DNA of 25,950 bases, taken from IMG/VR virus record IMGVR_UViG_3300021356_000146, positions 1 to 25,950 of that record; one strand, written 5' to 3'. This document shows positions 14,818-22,314 of this stretch, piece after piece (the stretch's first letter is position 1; each line of letters opens with the position of its first letter). This DNA comes from a virus. The notes beneath the pieces are model-generated. The model made no database searches and was not told where the DNA came from. It saw only the letters and a list, made by a program, of their open reading frames with translations. Both the position numbers and the translations under genes were made by a program.

Positions 14818-17421
14818 ATGCTAAAACGTATAGGTGCTGAAGAAAGTGGTGAGTTTAAAGCAGTAGCTAGTGGCGCATTAGCAAGTGGTAAACCTGTTAT
14901 TATTAATGCCGATGGGACTGTGTCTGTAATTTCACAGAGTAGCGGAACTCAAGCAGCAGGTACGAAAGTAGCAATAACTTCTAATAACTCATATCAAATA
15001 TCAGGTCGAGCTTATGACACTGCAAATGACAAAGTAGTTTTTGTATATACTGACCTAGGTAATAGTAGTTATGGTACGGCTGTTGTTGGTACAGTAAATG
15101 GCTCAGATAATTCTATAAGTTTAGGTACACCTGTTGCATTTAATGCAGGTACAACTTACTATTCTTCTTGTGCCTATGACGAATCAAACGGTAAAATTGT
15201 AATAGCCTATCAAGATGCAGGGGATAGTAATAAAGGAAAGGCTATTGTAGGTACAGTAAGTGGTACATCTATAAGCTTTGGAACTGAAGTAGAGTTTTCA
15301 GCTTCTATTACAGGTTACACTGCTACTTTTTACCATCCAGTTCAGCAAAGTATTGTAATTGCCTATGAAGCAAGTGCTTCAAAACTTATTGCAGGAACTG
15401 TTAGTGGAACTTCAATTAGTTTTGGTTCAGTCGCAACTCTTACAGGCAATAATATGGAGTGGCCTAGTTTTGCTTATGACTCTGATAATGATAAACTTAT
15501 TCTTTCTTTTGAAGGTTCGAGTAATTATGGTTATGTTGGCGCTGTTACAGTTAGTGGCACTACTGTTACTATGAATCAAACAGTTATATTTAATAATGCT
15601 AGTACTCAACACACGTCTGCTATTTACGATAAAAATGCTCAAAAATTTGTAATATTTTATACAGATCAGACCAACTCAAACTATGGGAGTTACGTTACAG
15701 CTACTGTGTCAGGTACAACTACAACTGTTAGTGGAGAAACTGTTCATAATACTGCTGCAACTTATTATAGTAATGCTGCTTATCACGAAGAAGCTAAAAA
15801 AGTATTTGTTGCATACAGAGATGCTAGTGATGGCGGTGAATATAAATTTGGCACAGTAGCTTCTGGCGCTTTAAGTGCTGACAGTATTACTTTTGATACT
15901 GCTGCACAGTTTTCAAGTGGTGTACCTACTTGGTTTTATAACGCAGCGACTTACGATCCAGATCAAAAGAAAGTTGTTCTTGGTTACAGAGATCCTGACT
16001 CTGGGAATACGAATGTTGCGCTTATTGTTTTTGATGCAACGTATACAGCAACTAGCCTCACCTCAGAAAACTACATTGGTATGTCAAGAGGAACTGCTTT
16101 TCAAACAGGAAATGCTCCAAGCGTTGGGACAAGTGTTGCTTTTAATAGTGCATCAACTAGATATACAACAGCAGCTTATGATTCTAACGCACAAAAAGTT
16201 GTAATAGCATATAGAGACGGTGGCAACTCTAACAAAGGAAATTGTGTTGTTGGCACAGTAGATCCTTCAGACAACTCAATAACGTTTGGTTCAGAGATTA
16301 ATTTTGAAAATGCTAATACTCAATATACGAGAATAGTGTATGACTCCAATGCTCAAAAAGTGGTTATAGTATATAGGGATGGTGATAATAGTGACTATGG
16401 AACAGCAATAGTTGGAACGGTTAGTGGTACTTCTATTTCGTTTGGGACTGCGGCTGTTTTTAACACTGCAAACACAAGTGAGACTGATGTTACTTATGAT
16501 TCAGACGCCCAGAAAATTGTAGTTATTTATGCTGATTCCGCAGATTCTGGTAAAGGCACAGCCAAGGTAGGAACTGTTAGTGGTACTTCAATTAGTTTTG
16601 GCTCTGCTACACAATTTAGTAGTAACAACTTTCAAGATTATATAGGAGCTACGTATGATGAAAATGCTCAAAAAGTGGTTATTGCTTGTAGAGATACCAC
16701 TAACAGTTTCTACGGTACGGCTGTAGTTGGAACTGTTTCTGGTACTTCAATTAGTTTTGGTACACCTGTTGTATATAATCAAGGCACTTCTGAAGACAAC
16801 AAACCTGTTTATGATCCTAGCTCACAAAAAGTTGTAATATTTTATAGAGACGGTGGTAATAGTGACTATGGAACAGCCATTGTAGGAACTGTTAGTGGCA
16901 CTTCTATTTCGTTTGGAACGGAAGTTGTATTTAACGAAGCAAACACCGATACACAAAGATCAGCAGTATATGACTCTAGCGCACAAAAGGTTGTAACGGC
17001 ATATAGGGATGCAGCAGATAGTTTCGCAAATAGTTATATGATTTCTGGAAAAGTAAGTGGTACTTCAATTACTTTTGATTCTGAGACTTCTTTTCATAGT
17101 GGGCGTGGTCAAGAAATAGGATTAGCTTACGATTCTGGTAATGAAAGGGTTGTTATATCTTTCAGAGATAGCACCAACTCTAGTCATGGAAAAGCTGCCG
17201 TTGGTACTACAAACACTATAGCAACTACTAGAAGCGAAATAGCAGATGGCGGCAATGCCTCAATGGACATCATAGGCTCTGTGTCAGATAACCAGATCGG
17301 TCTTACCGCAGGGCAACAATACTTTGTACAGACAGACGGAACGATAGGCACAACAGCAGATAGTCCAAGTGTACTGGCAGGGACTGCTATTTCAGCAACT
17401 GAGTTATTAGTAAAAACTTGA
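14818..17421 (+). CDS. Double seven-blade propeller protein 3 (candidate receptor-binding protein)
   Basis: 867 residues. The carrier front half lies at 13-40 (AVASGALASGKPVIINADG). Propeller 1 (about 43-405) has seven cores at about 66, 120, 171, 220, 269, 321 and 379. Then comes the carrier segment LTSENYIGMSRG at 414-425. Propeller 2 (about 432-805) has seven cores at about 454, 508, 560, 613, 665, 718 and 771, strikingly regular at 52-54 residues. The remaining carrier back half lies at 806-867 (EIADGG, GLTAGQQYFVQTDG, AGTAISATELLVKT). Propeller 2 blades are much more alike than those of propeller 1 and use YDSNAQKVVI repeatedly, suggesting recent expansion or homogenisation. The ribosome site is GAAAGGG five bases before the ATG. 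A binding role on the tail is inferred; no enzyme motif was seen. Confidence 0.7.
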   Translation: MLKRIGAEESGEFKAVASGALASGKPVIINADGTVSVISQSSGTQAAGTKVAITSNNSYQISGRAYDTANDKVVFVYTDLGNSSYGTAVVGTVNGSDNSISLGTPVAFNAGTTYYSSCAYDESNGKIVIAYQDAGDSNKGKAIVGTVSGTSISFGTEVEFSASITGYTATFYHPVQQSIVIAYEASASKLIAGTVSGTSISFGSVATLTGNNMEWPSFAYDSDNDKLILSFEGSSNYGYVGAVTVSGTTVTMNQTVIFNNASTQHTSAIYDKNAQKFVIFYTDQTNSNYGSYVTATVSGTTTTVSGETVHNTAATYYSNAAYHEEAKKVFVAYRDASDGGEYKFGTVASGALSADSITFDTAAQFSSGVPTWFYNAATYDPDQKKVVLGYRDPDSGNTNVALIVFDATYTATSLTSENYIGMSRGTAFQTGNAPSVGTSVAFNSASTRYTTAAYDSNAQKVVIAYRDGGNSNKGNCVVGTVDPSDNSITFGSEINFENANTQYTRIVYDSNAQKVVIVYRDGDNSDYGTAIVGTVSGTSISFGTAAVFNTANTSETDVTYDSDAQKIVVIYADSADSGKGTAKVGTVSGTSISFGSATQFSSNNFQDYIGATYDENAQKVVIACRDTTNSFYGTAVVGTVSGTSISFGTPVVYNQGTSEDNKPVYDPSSQKVVIFYRDGGNSDYGTAIVGTVSGTSISFGTEVVFNEANTDTQRSAVYDSSAQKVVTAYRDAADSFANSYMISGKVSGTSITFDSETSFHSGRGQEIGLAYDSGNERVVISFRDSTNSSHGKAAVGTTNTIATTRSEIADGGNASMDIIGSVSDNQIGLTAGQQYFVQTDGTIGTTADSPSVLAGTAISATELLVKT
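14944..16032 (+). repeat. Propeller blade array 1 of protein 3, 7 units
   Basis: Seven diverged blades (AYDTANDKVVF, AYDESNGKIVI, FYHPVQQSIVI, AYDSDNDKLIL, IYDKNAQKFVI, AYHEEAKKVFV, TYDPDQKKVVL). Spacing is irregular, 49-58 residues. Confidence 0.75.
16111..17232 (+). repeat. Propeller blade array 2 of protein 3, 7 near-regular units
   Basis: Seven blades with cores AYDSNAQKVVI, VYDSNAQKVVI, TYDSDAQKIVV, TYDENAQKVVI, VYDPSSQKVVI, VYDSSAQKVVT and AYDSGNERVVI. Spacing is constant at 52-54 residues, and VGTVSGTSISFG recurs at almost every unit end. Confidence 0.8.
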
Positions 17422-17434
17422 CATTTAAAGGTAA

Positions 17435-17701
17435 ATGAGTTTAACTATGAGTGATATTAAATTATCTCCAGAAGAAGTAGAAGGTATGCTAGATCGTGCA
17501 GCTAGGCGTGGTGCTAAAGAGGCATTGCGTTCTATTGGTTTACTTGATGATGATGCACAAAGAGACATTACAGAAATGAGAAGTTTACTGGAGGCTTGGA
17601 GAGATACTCGTAGATCTATCTGGTCAACTGTAGTTAAATTAACCACTGTCGCATTGCTAACATTTATTGCAGGTGCAGTGTGGATGACAATGGGTAAGTA
17701 A
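17435..17701 (+). CDS. Small single-TM protein, possible holin
   Basis: 88 residues. A charged, helical N-terminal part (residues 8-62: LSPEEVEGMLDRAARRGAKE, RSLLEAWRDTRRSI) is followed by one hydrophobic segment at about 64-85 (TVVKLTTVALLTFIAGAVWM) and a short Lys end. This is a C-tail-anchored or type-III-holin-like layout. From memory it resembles small DUF6127-like phage proteins. It lies just before the internal virion genes, and a muramidase-like gene lies further downstream, so a role in lysis or in membrane contact during ejection is possible. The start is uncertain: ATG 17435 has AAGG only three bases upstream, and ATG 17447 (84 residues) would have GAG seven bases upstream. Confidence 0.55.
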   Translation: MSLTMSDIKLSPEEVEGMLDRAARRGAKEALRSIGLLDDDAQRDITEMRSLLEAWRDTRRSIWSTVVKLTTVALLTFIAGAVWMTMGK

Positions 17702-17711
17702 GGAATAAGGT

Positions 17712-20700
17712 ATGGTAGAAGTCACAGACGTATATGGTGTTACACGTAACTATGATAGGGCTGATGCACGAGATAAGGCACGTCAAACAGAAAGAGACAA
17801 GGCTCTACTAGAGGCTGCTCAGTCTGGAGATTTTTCTGCTGTAACTGCTAATGTAGATCCTAGGGATAGGCGAGATGTAATTAATCAAGCCAAGGCAATA
17901 CAGAAAAAGTTTAATGCTCTACAAGGCGTTACTACTGGTAACTATAGTGGTGCTAGTAAAAATTCTCCTATGTTGTATGGTACTAACACAGATTATAATA
18001 GAACTCTTGGTAGTGGTTCTCCTGATACAGCTACAGGGGGTACTACCTCTTCTAGAAAAGGCTATGCTGTTTATGATAGTTTTACGGATGAAGAGGGTAA
18101 TCAGTACGTAGCTGTAGCAGGTAAAAACTCTAGCTTTATTGAAAAGATAAGTGCTGATGGAACTGTTGAAAGAATAGCTAAACCGCCTAGAAAAAGAGGT
18201 AAAAGAAATACTAATGTAAACAGAGTTCTTGGAGCTTTTGAGGATTTAAAAGCAACACTAGATTCAAGAACACCTGATGTAGATAATGATGTAGATGATG
18301 ATGTTACAAAACCTATAAATCCTTATATAGATAATTTAACAGATACTAGTATTACTGATGATACAGCAGTAGGAGATTCTGTTCGACAAGATACATCAAG
18401 TGTCCCTGATACAGAGATGCCTCGTGATCCTTTTGTACCCTCAGCTCCTTCCACAGATGTCCTAGAGTTAGGGCCAGGAGAAGTTGCTCCTATTGATCCC
18501 AATATGCCTCAAACTGTTGTACAAGATGTTGGACCTATTACCTATCAAGATGTACCTACTTCAACAGGAACACCTGCAGGACAAGTAGACCCTTCAACAG
18601 GAACACCTGCAGGACAAGTAGACCCTTCAACAGGAACATTCTCTACACCAACACAGACAGGAGGTCTATCTGCTGTACCTCAACAAGTAACATACAAAAC
18701 ACACTATGCAGGTACTGCAGGTGCGGTTCCTCAAACTTTAGTTACAACTCAACCAGGAACAGGGCAAACAATAACTACTGGTTATCAAACAGTTTATTAC
18801 GTAAATGACTTAGGACAACGTATTCCTATTACTGAGTTTAATGGTAAACCCACTACATACGTACCACCAGGGTTTTACAAAGAAGGAACTAAAAAAGAAG
18901 GTACTGATGTGACTGGAACTACTACCCCTACATTTGGATCTCAAGGTGATCCTAATGTGCAAGTTCAATTGCCAAGAAACCCTGACATAGCAATGTTTGA
19001 AGGTGGAGACGTTACACTAGCTAAAAAGTTTTTAGGGTTTGACGGTCCTCCTCAACAGCTTGATAACTTCTTACAAGCTAACCCTTCTGCTGCTGCACGT
19101 ATGGGTAAGTACCGACAAGCTATGATGAACATGAGTGGTATGCGTATGGGTGCTGCAGAAGGTACGTCAGTACCAGATGCTACTACTACTACTACTACTC
19201 CACCTGCAGATACTACTACTACTCCACCTGCAAATCCTCTAGCTGAACAGAGTGCTAATTTAGTTGGTCAAACTATGCAACCCATACAAGCACCCACAAG
19301 TATGATAACTCCTGGTGCTGAAGAGTTTATACCAGTAGATGCAGGTATGACTACACCTATTGCTCCTATGGCTGAAGCTGCTACTGTAGGGGAGGTAGCA
19401 CAAGCAGAGATGCCTACAACTATGGGTACTGCTACTGCTGATGTTACTGCTGTGTCTCCTGGGGTACAGGCTGAGACAGATAAACTTACAGCAGCCCAGG
19501 GTGAGGTCTCAAATATAATAACGGCTGCTCAACAAGAAACAAGTTCTGTTTCAGATTTAGAAGCTGCACAAGGGGAAGCTATAAAAGTAGATGCACCTGA
19601 TGCTAGAGAAATACAGGAAGGTGAATTAGTATCAGGTGCTGCTGATGCTACTAAAGCTGCTGCATTTACTGAAGCAATACAAGCTGCAGAAGCTACACCC
19701 TCTAAACAAGCTACTGTTGCAGGTCAGTTAGAAGGACTCATGAACCAGTTTGAGGGTGGTAATACACCTCCTTGGGCTGCAGGATCAATGAGACAAGCTA
19801 TGGCTAAACTGGCTGCTCGTGGACTAGGTGCATCTAGTACCGCAGGACAGGCTATCATACAAGCTGCTATGGAAGCTGCACTACCCATTGCTCAGATGGA
19901 TGCTCAAACTCAAGCAAGTTTTGAATCACAGAACTTGTCCAACAGACAGCAACGTGCAATGCTTGCTGCAGAGCAACGTGCTAAGTTTATAGGTCAAGAG
20001 TTTGATCAAGAGTTTCAATCTCGTGTGATTAACGCCTCTAAGATTTCTGACATAGCTAACATGAACTTTACTGCTGAACAGCAGATAGCTCTAGAGGATG
20101 CTCGTGCAGCAAACACTATGGAGTTGGCTAATCTATCTAACTCACAAGCTATGGTTATGGCAGAGGCTGCAGCACTAGCTAACCTTGATATGGCTAACCT
20201 GTCAAACAGACAACAGACTGCTGTACAAAATGCTCAGAACTTTTTGCAGATGGATTTAGCTAACTTGTCTAACAGACAACAGACAGAAATGTTTAAATCT
20301 CAGCAAAACATACAGGCTTTGTTTACTGATGCTGCTGCAGAAAATGCTACAGCACAGTTTAACGCAGCTAACGAAAATCAAGTAAATCAATTCTTTGCTA
20401 GTCTGTCTAATCAAACATCACAGTTTAATGCTACACAGCAGAATGCTATGAATCAGTTTAACGTAAACAGTGTTAATTCTTTACGTGAGTTTAACTCTGG
20501 GTTACAACAGCAACGTGATTTATTTAACGCACAGAATGGTTTAGTGATAGCACAGGCTAATGCTCAGTGGAGACAGAATGTAGCAACTATCAACAACGCC
20601 ACTCAAAATGAAAGCAACATGGCTTTTGCTCAAACTATAAATGCTTTAACAGCTACTAACCTTGATGCAATATGGCAAAGAGAAAGAGATATATTGTCGA

Positions 20701-20876
20701 TGGCTTTCCAAGTATCAGAGGGTAACGCTGACAGAGCTAACAGTATTATACTTCAGAAGATGGCAGGAGATAATAATATAGATGTTGCGGAGCTACAGGC
20801 TAAGATAGGTGCTGCTCAATCAAAAGGTGATTTTCTTGCTGAAATGTTTAAGAAAATTATACCTTTACCAATTTAA
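17712..20876 (+). CDS. Large internal virion/ejection protein candidate with hendecad coil
   Basis: 1054 residues. The N-terminus (1-70) is charged and helical. A small beta part (116-156) contains YAVYDSFTDEEGNQYVAVAG. Residues 185-430 are acidic and Pro/Thr-rich, with two copies of STGTPAGQVDP. Then come GGDVTLAKKFLGFDGP (431-446), a Thr/Pro low-complexity run near 491-507 and an Ala/Glu-rich helical part (590-735). Residues 742-972 form 21 consecutive 11-residue repeats, and the C-terminus (980-1054) is helical. There is no signal peptide, transmembrane segment or enzyme motif. Size, helical repeats and the following muramidase gene fit an internal core/ejection protein (the role of T7 gp14-gp16), although the sequences are not recognisably related. 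A tail-associated structural protein is the alternative. The start has AGGA seven bases upstream, overlapping the previous stop. Confidence 0.55.
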   Translation: MVEVTDVYGVTRNYDRADARDKARQTERDKALLEAAQSGDFSAVTANVDPRDRRDVINQAKAIQKKFNALQGVTTGNYSGASKNSPMLYGTNTDYNRTLGSGSPDTATGGTTSSRKGYAVYDSFTDEEGNQYVAVAGKNSSFIEKISADGTVERIAKPPRKRGKRNTNVNRVLGAFEDLKATLDSRTPDVDNDVDDDVTKPINPYIDNLTDTSITDDTAVGDSVRQDTSSVPDTEMPRDPFVPSAPSTDVLELGPGEVAPIDPNMPQTVVQDVGPITYQDVPTSTGTPAGQVDPSTGTPAGQVDPSTGTFSTPTQTGGLSAVPQQVTYKTHYAGTAGAVPQTLVTTQPGTGQTITTGYQTVYYVNDLGQRIPITEFNGKPTTYVPPGFYKEGTKKEGTDVTGTTTPTFGSQGDPNVQVQLPRNPDIAMFEGGDVTLAKKFLGFDGPPQQLDNFLQANPSAAARMGKYRQAMMNMSGMRMGAAEGTSVPDATTTTTTPPADTTTTPPANPLAEQSANLVGQTMQPIQAPTSMITPGAEEFIPVDAGMTTPIAPMAEAATVGEVAQAEMPTTMGTATADVTAVSPGVQAETDKLTAAQGEVSNIITAAQQETSSVSDLEAAQGEAIKVDAPDAREIQEGELVSGAADATKAAAFTEAIQAAEATPSKQATVAGQLEGLMNQFEGGNTPPWAAGSMRQAMAKLAARGLGASSTAGQAIIQAAMEAALPIAQMDAQTQASFESQNLSNRQQRAMLAAEQRAKFIGQEFDQEFQSRVINASKISDIANMNFTAEQQIALEDARAANTMELANLSNSQAMVMAEAAALANLDMANLSNRQQTAVQNAQNFLQMDLANLSNRQQTEMFKSQQNIQALFTDAAAENATAQFNAANENQVNQFFASLSNQTSQFNATQQNAMNQFNVNSVNSLREFNSGLQQQRDLFNAQNGLVIAQANAQWRQNVATINNATQNESNMAFAQTINALTATNLDAIWQRERDILSMAFQVSEGNADRANSIILQKMAGDNNIDVAELQAKIGAAQSKGDFLAEMFKKIIPLPI
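18561..18638 (+). repeat. 33-bp perfect tandem repeat (2.4 copies)
   Basis: Unit 18561-18593 is repeated identically at 18594-18626 and begins again (12 bases) to 18638. It encodes STGTPAGQVDP in tandem. The identity of synonymous sites shows a recent duplication. It stays in frame. Confidence 0.9.
19935..20627 (+). repeat. 21 consecutive hendecad (11-residue) coding repeats
   Basis: Residues 742-972 of the encoded protein divide into 21 units of 11 residues without a break. LSN motifs fall at 742, 808, 830 and 852 (spacings 66, 22, 22). Units from 874 to 961 end in FN, FF, FN, FN, FN, FN, AN and IN. This pattern is the signature of right-handed coiled coil or extended amphipathic helix. Confidence 0.85.
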
Positions 20877-20890
20877 ACTAGGGATACGAC

Positions 20891-21796
20891 ATGTTAACAC
20901 CTGAACAAGATAAAAGAAGAAAAAGAAGATTAGCTGAACAGTATAATCCTGAATTAAGTTTAGGAGAGCCTGGTGAAAAACGCAGATCAAAAGGAGGTCT
21001 TGCAGAAAGAACTACAATCGCTAGTGCTGAAGAGGTTAAAGAAGGTGTAAGGAGAATGCAAAATGATTCTAAAAAAACATCAAAGGACAGTGGGTCTGAC
21101 GATAACCTTGCTTTTGCAGGGGGTTGGGGGCAGATACTAGGAGAGGTTTTTGCTAGTGAAAATGAATCTCCTGAGTTAAAAGAAACTAGAGCTAGTTTAT
21201 CTGGTGGTGTTCCTGATTATTACAAAGGTATTGACATAAATGCTGCCTTTGATTCTAAAGAAGATCAGGATAATAGAAGTAAAGAGCTAGACCAAAACAG
21301 AGCAGCCAGTGAAAATCTTCCATCTTTTATTTTTCAAGGATCTAAATTTAGAGAAGCTTTATCTGATGTGGAGGCAGAAAGTTACAGAACTCTTTTTGGA
21401 AATGCTCAAGAAAAAAATACACCTTTTAAAGATGTAGATATAACTACTATGCCTATGAAAGACATATTTAAACTAGTAGAAAAGAATGGTAAATTTCATA
21501 AGTTTAATCTTGCAAAAGGTAAAGACACTACAGCCATTGGAAAATATCAAATGGTAGGTGCTACTATTAGAGATTTAAAAGACAGAAATATTTTAGAAAA
21601 AATAGGTATAGATGATGATACTTTGTTTAATGAAAACACTCAAGATAAGATAGCAATATACCTAGCAGAAAGAAGAGTAAAACCATCTTATTCCATGTCT
21701 AAAGCAAGAAAAGAAATGAGAAATGAGTGGCAAGGTTTTGAAAGACTTAGTGATAAAGAATTAGATGAAATTATTAACGAGATTCGTGGAGCTTAA
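20891..21796 (+). CDS. Virion-associated muramidase-like peptidoglycan hydrolase
   Basis: 301 residues. The N-terminal 150 are charged and low in order, with a KGGLAER motif at 34-40. A lysozyme-like domain follows from about 150 to 262: DVEAESYRTLFGNAQEKN, DITTMPMKDIF, DTTAIGKYQMVGATIRDL and ENTQDKIAIYLAERR. The order 'E-x-E-x-Y-x-x-L-F-G', then 'GKYQ-V', then 'Q-D-x-I-A-x-x-L' matches small phage muramidases and transglycosylases from memory; Glu161 or Glu163 is the likely catalytic acid. A helical tail ends the protein (268-300). It lacks a signal peptide. Placement between presumed ejection genes favours a virion enzyme that cuts the wall during DNA entry, as T7 gp16 does. The small TM gene at 17435 leaves an endolysin role possible. 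Confidence 0.62.
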   Translation: MLTPEQDKRRKRRLAEQYNPELSLGEPGEKRRSKGGLAERTTIASAEEVKEGVRRMQNDSKKTSKDSGSDDNLAFAGGWGQILGEVFASENESPELKETRASLSGGVPDYYKGIDINAAFDSKEDQDNRSKELDQNRAASENLPSFIFQGSKFREALSDVEAESYRTLFGNAQEKNTPFKDVDITTMPMKDIFKLVEKNGKFHKFNLAKGKDTTAIGKYQMVGATIRDLKDRNILEKIGIDDDTLFNENTQDKIAIYLAERRVKPSYSMSKARKEMRNEWQGFERLSDKELDEIINEIRGA

Positions 21797-21799
21797 AAT

Positions 21800-22309
21800 A
21801 TGTCAGAGGCACTTAGAGCAGCGATACCAGGACAGTCTTTAACAGACACACCTAAGAACTATCCTTGGGAAAGACCTGCAGAAATAGCAGACCCTAACGA
21901 TGCTGTAAAATATCACATAGATAGGGTTTCAGAAGAGGACGTTATAGACAACGTGTTGGATGCCCTTGAGTTTGGAGTCCCTGCTAAAACACTTTCTGAG
22001 GCAATGATGTCAGGGGCAGTGGCTTCAGGTATCCACACCATAGACGTAAGTCTTATCATTGAACCTATTGTCAGAGACTTTATTATGAAAGCTGCTGATA
22101 TGGCAGGTATCGAATACAAAGAAATGTTTGAGCCTGATAAACCAAGTATGGCTGAACGTGTTTCTATATTTGCAGATGCAGTTGAAGCAACACCTGAAGC
22201 AGAGATGGACAAGGGTTACGAAGTTTTAAAAGAAGCTTCTGAGTCTATGCAGGAAGAACCAGTAGAAGAAACAACAGAAGAAAAACCTAAAGGTTTGATG
22301 GCGAGGTAG
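21800..22309 (+). CDS. Conserved-type phage structural-region protein, unknown
   Basis: 169 residues, three bases after the muramidase-like gene, with GGAG eight bases upstream. The N-terminus carries IPGQSLTDTPKNYPWERP. A helical middle follows (EDVIDNVLDALEFGVPAKTL; GIHTIDVSLIIEPIVRDFIM), then an acidic, disordered C-terminal tail ending PKGLMAR. No transmembrane helix is long enough to be convincing. From memory, PGQSLTxxPxNxPWERP proteins occur widely in marine phages near virion genes and have no known function. The hydrophobic helices and acidic tail suggest an adaptor or internal virion component. Confidence 0.55.
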   Translation: MSEALRAAIPGQSLTDTPKNYPWERPAEIADPNDAVKYHIDRVSEEDVIDNVLDALEFGVPAKTLSEAMMSGAVASGIHTIDVSLIIEPIVRDFIMKAADMAGIEYKEMFEPDKPSMAERVSIFADAVEATPEAEMDKGYEVLKEASESMQEEPVEETTEEKPKGLMAR

Positions 22310-22314
22310 TATAG

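Noticed and set aside
15875-16204. 109-codon open frame in another + frame
   Set aside because: Overlaps the third propeller gene; Leu/Gln-rich composition reflects a frame shift of the repeat DNA.
11601-17421. Diversity-generating retroelement or CRISPR as source of the repeats
   Set aside because: No reverse transcriptase or template repeat is in the window. The repeats are coding, about 156 bp and diverged, unlike CRISPR repeats with spacers.
11601-17421. Sialidase or endosialidase tailspike
   Set aside because: Blade strands resemble BNR-type repeats, but the arginine triad, nucleophile Tyr/Glu pair and Asp-box pattern could not be recognised.
17418-17446. TTGACA with a possible -10 at 17441-17446 before the small TM gene
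   Set aside because: The -35 is perfect and the spacing is 17, but TTAACT matches only three of six -10 positions and the -35 overlaps the stop of the previous gene. Not convincing.
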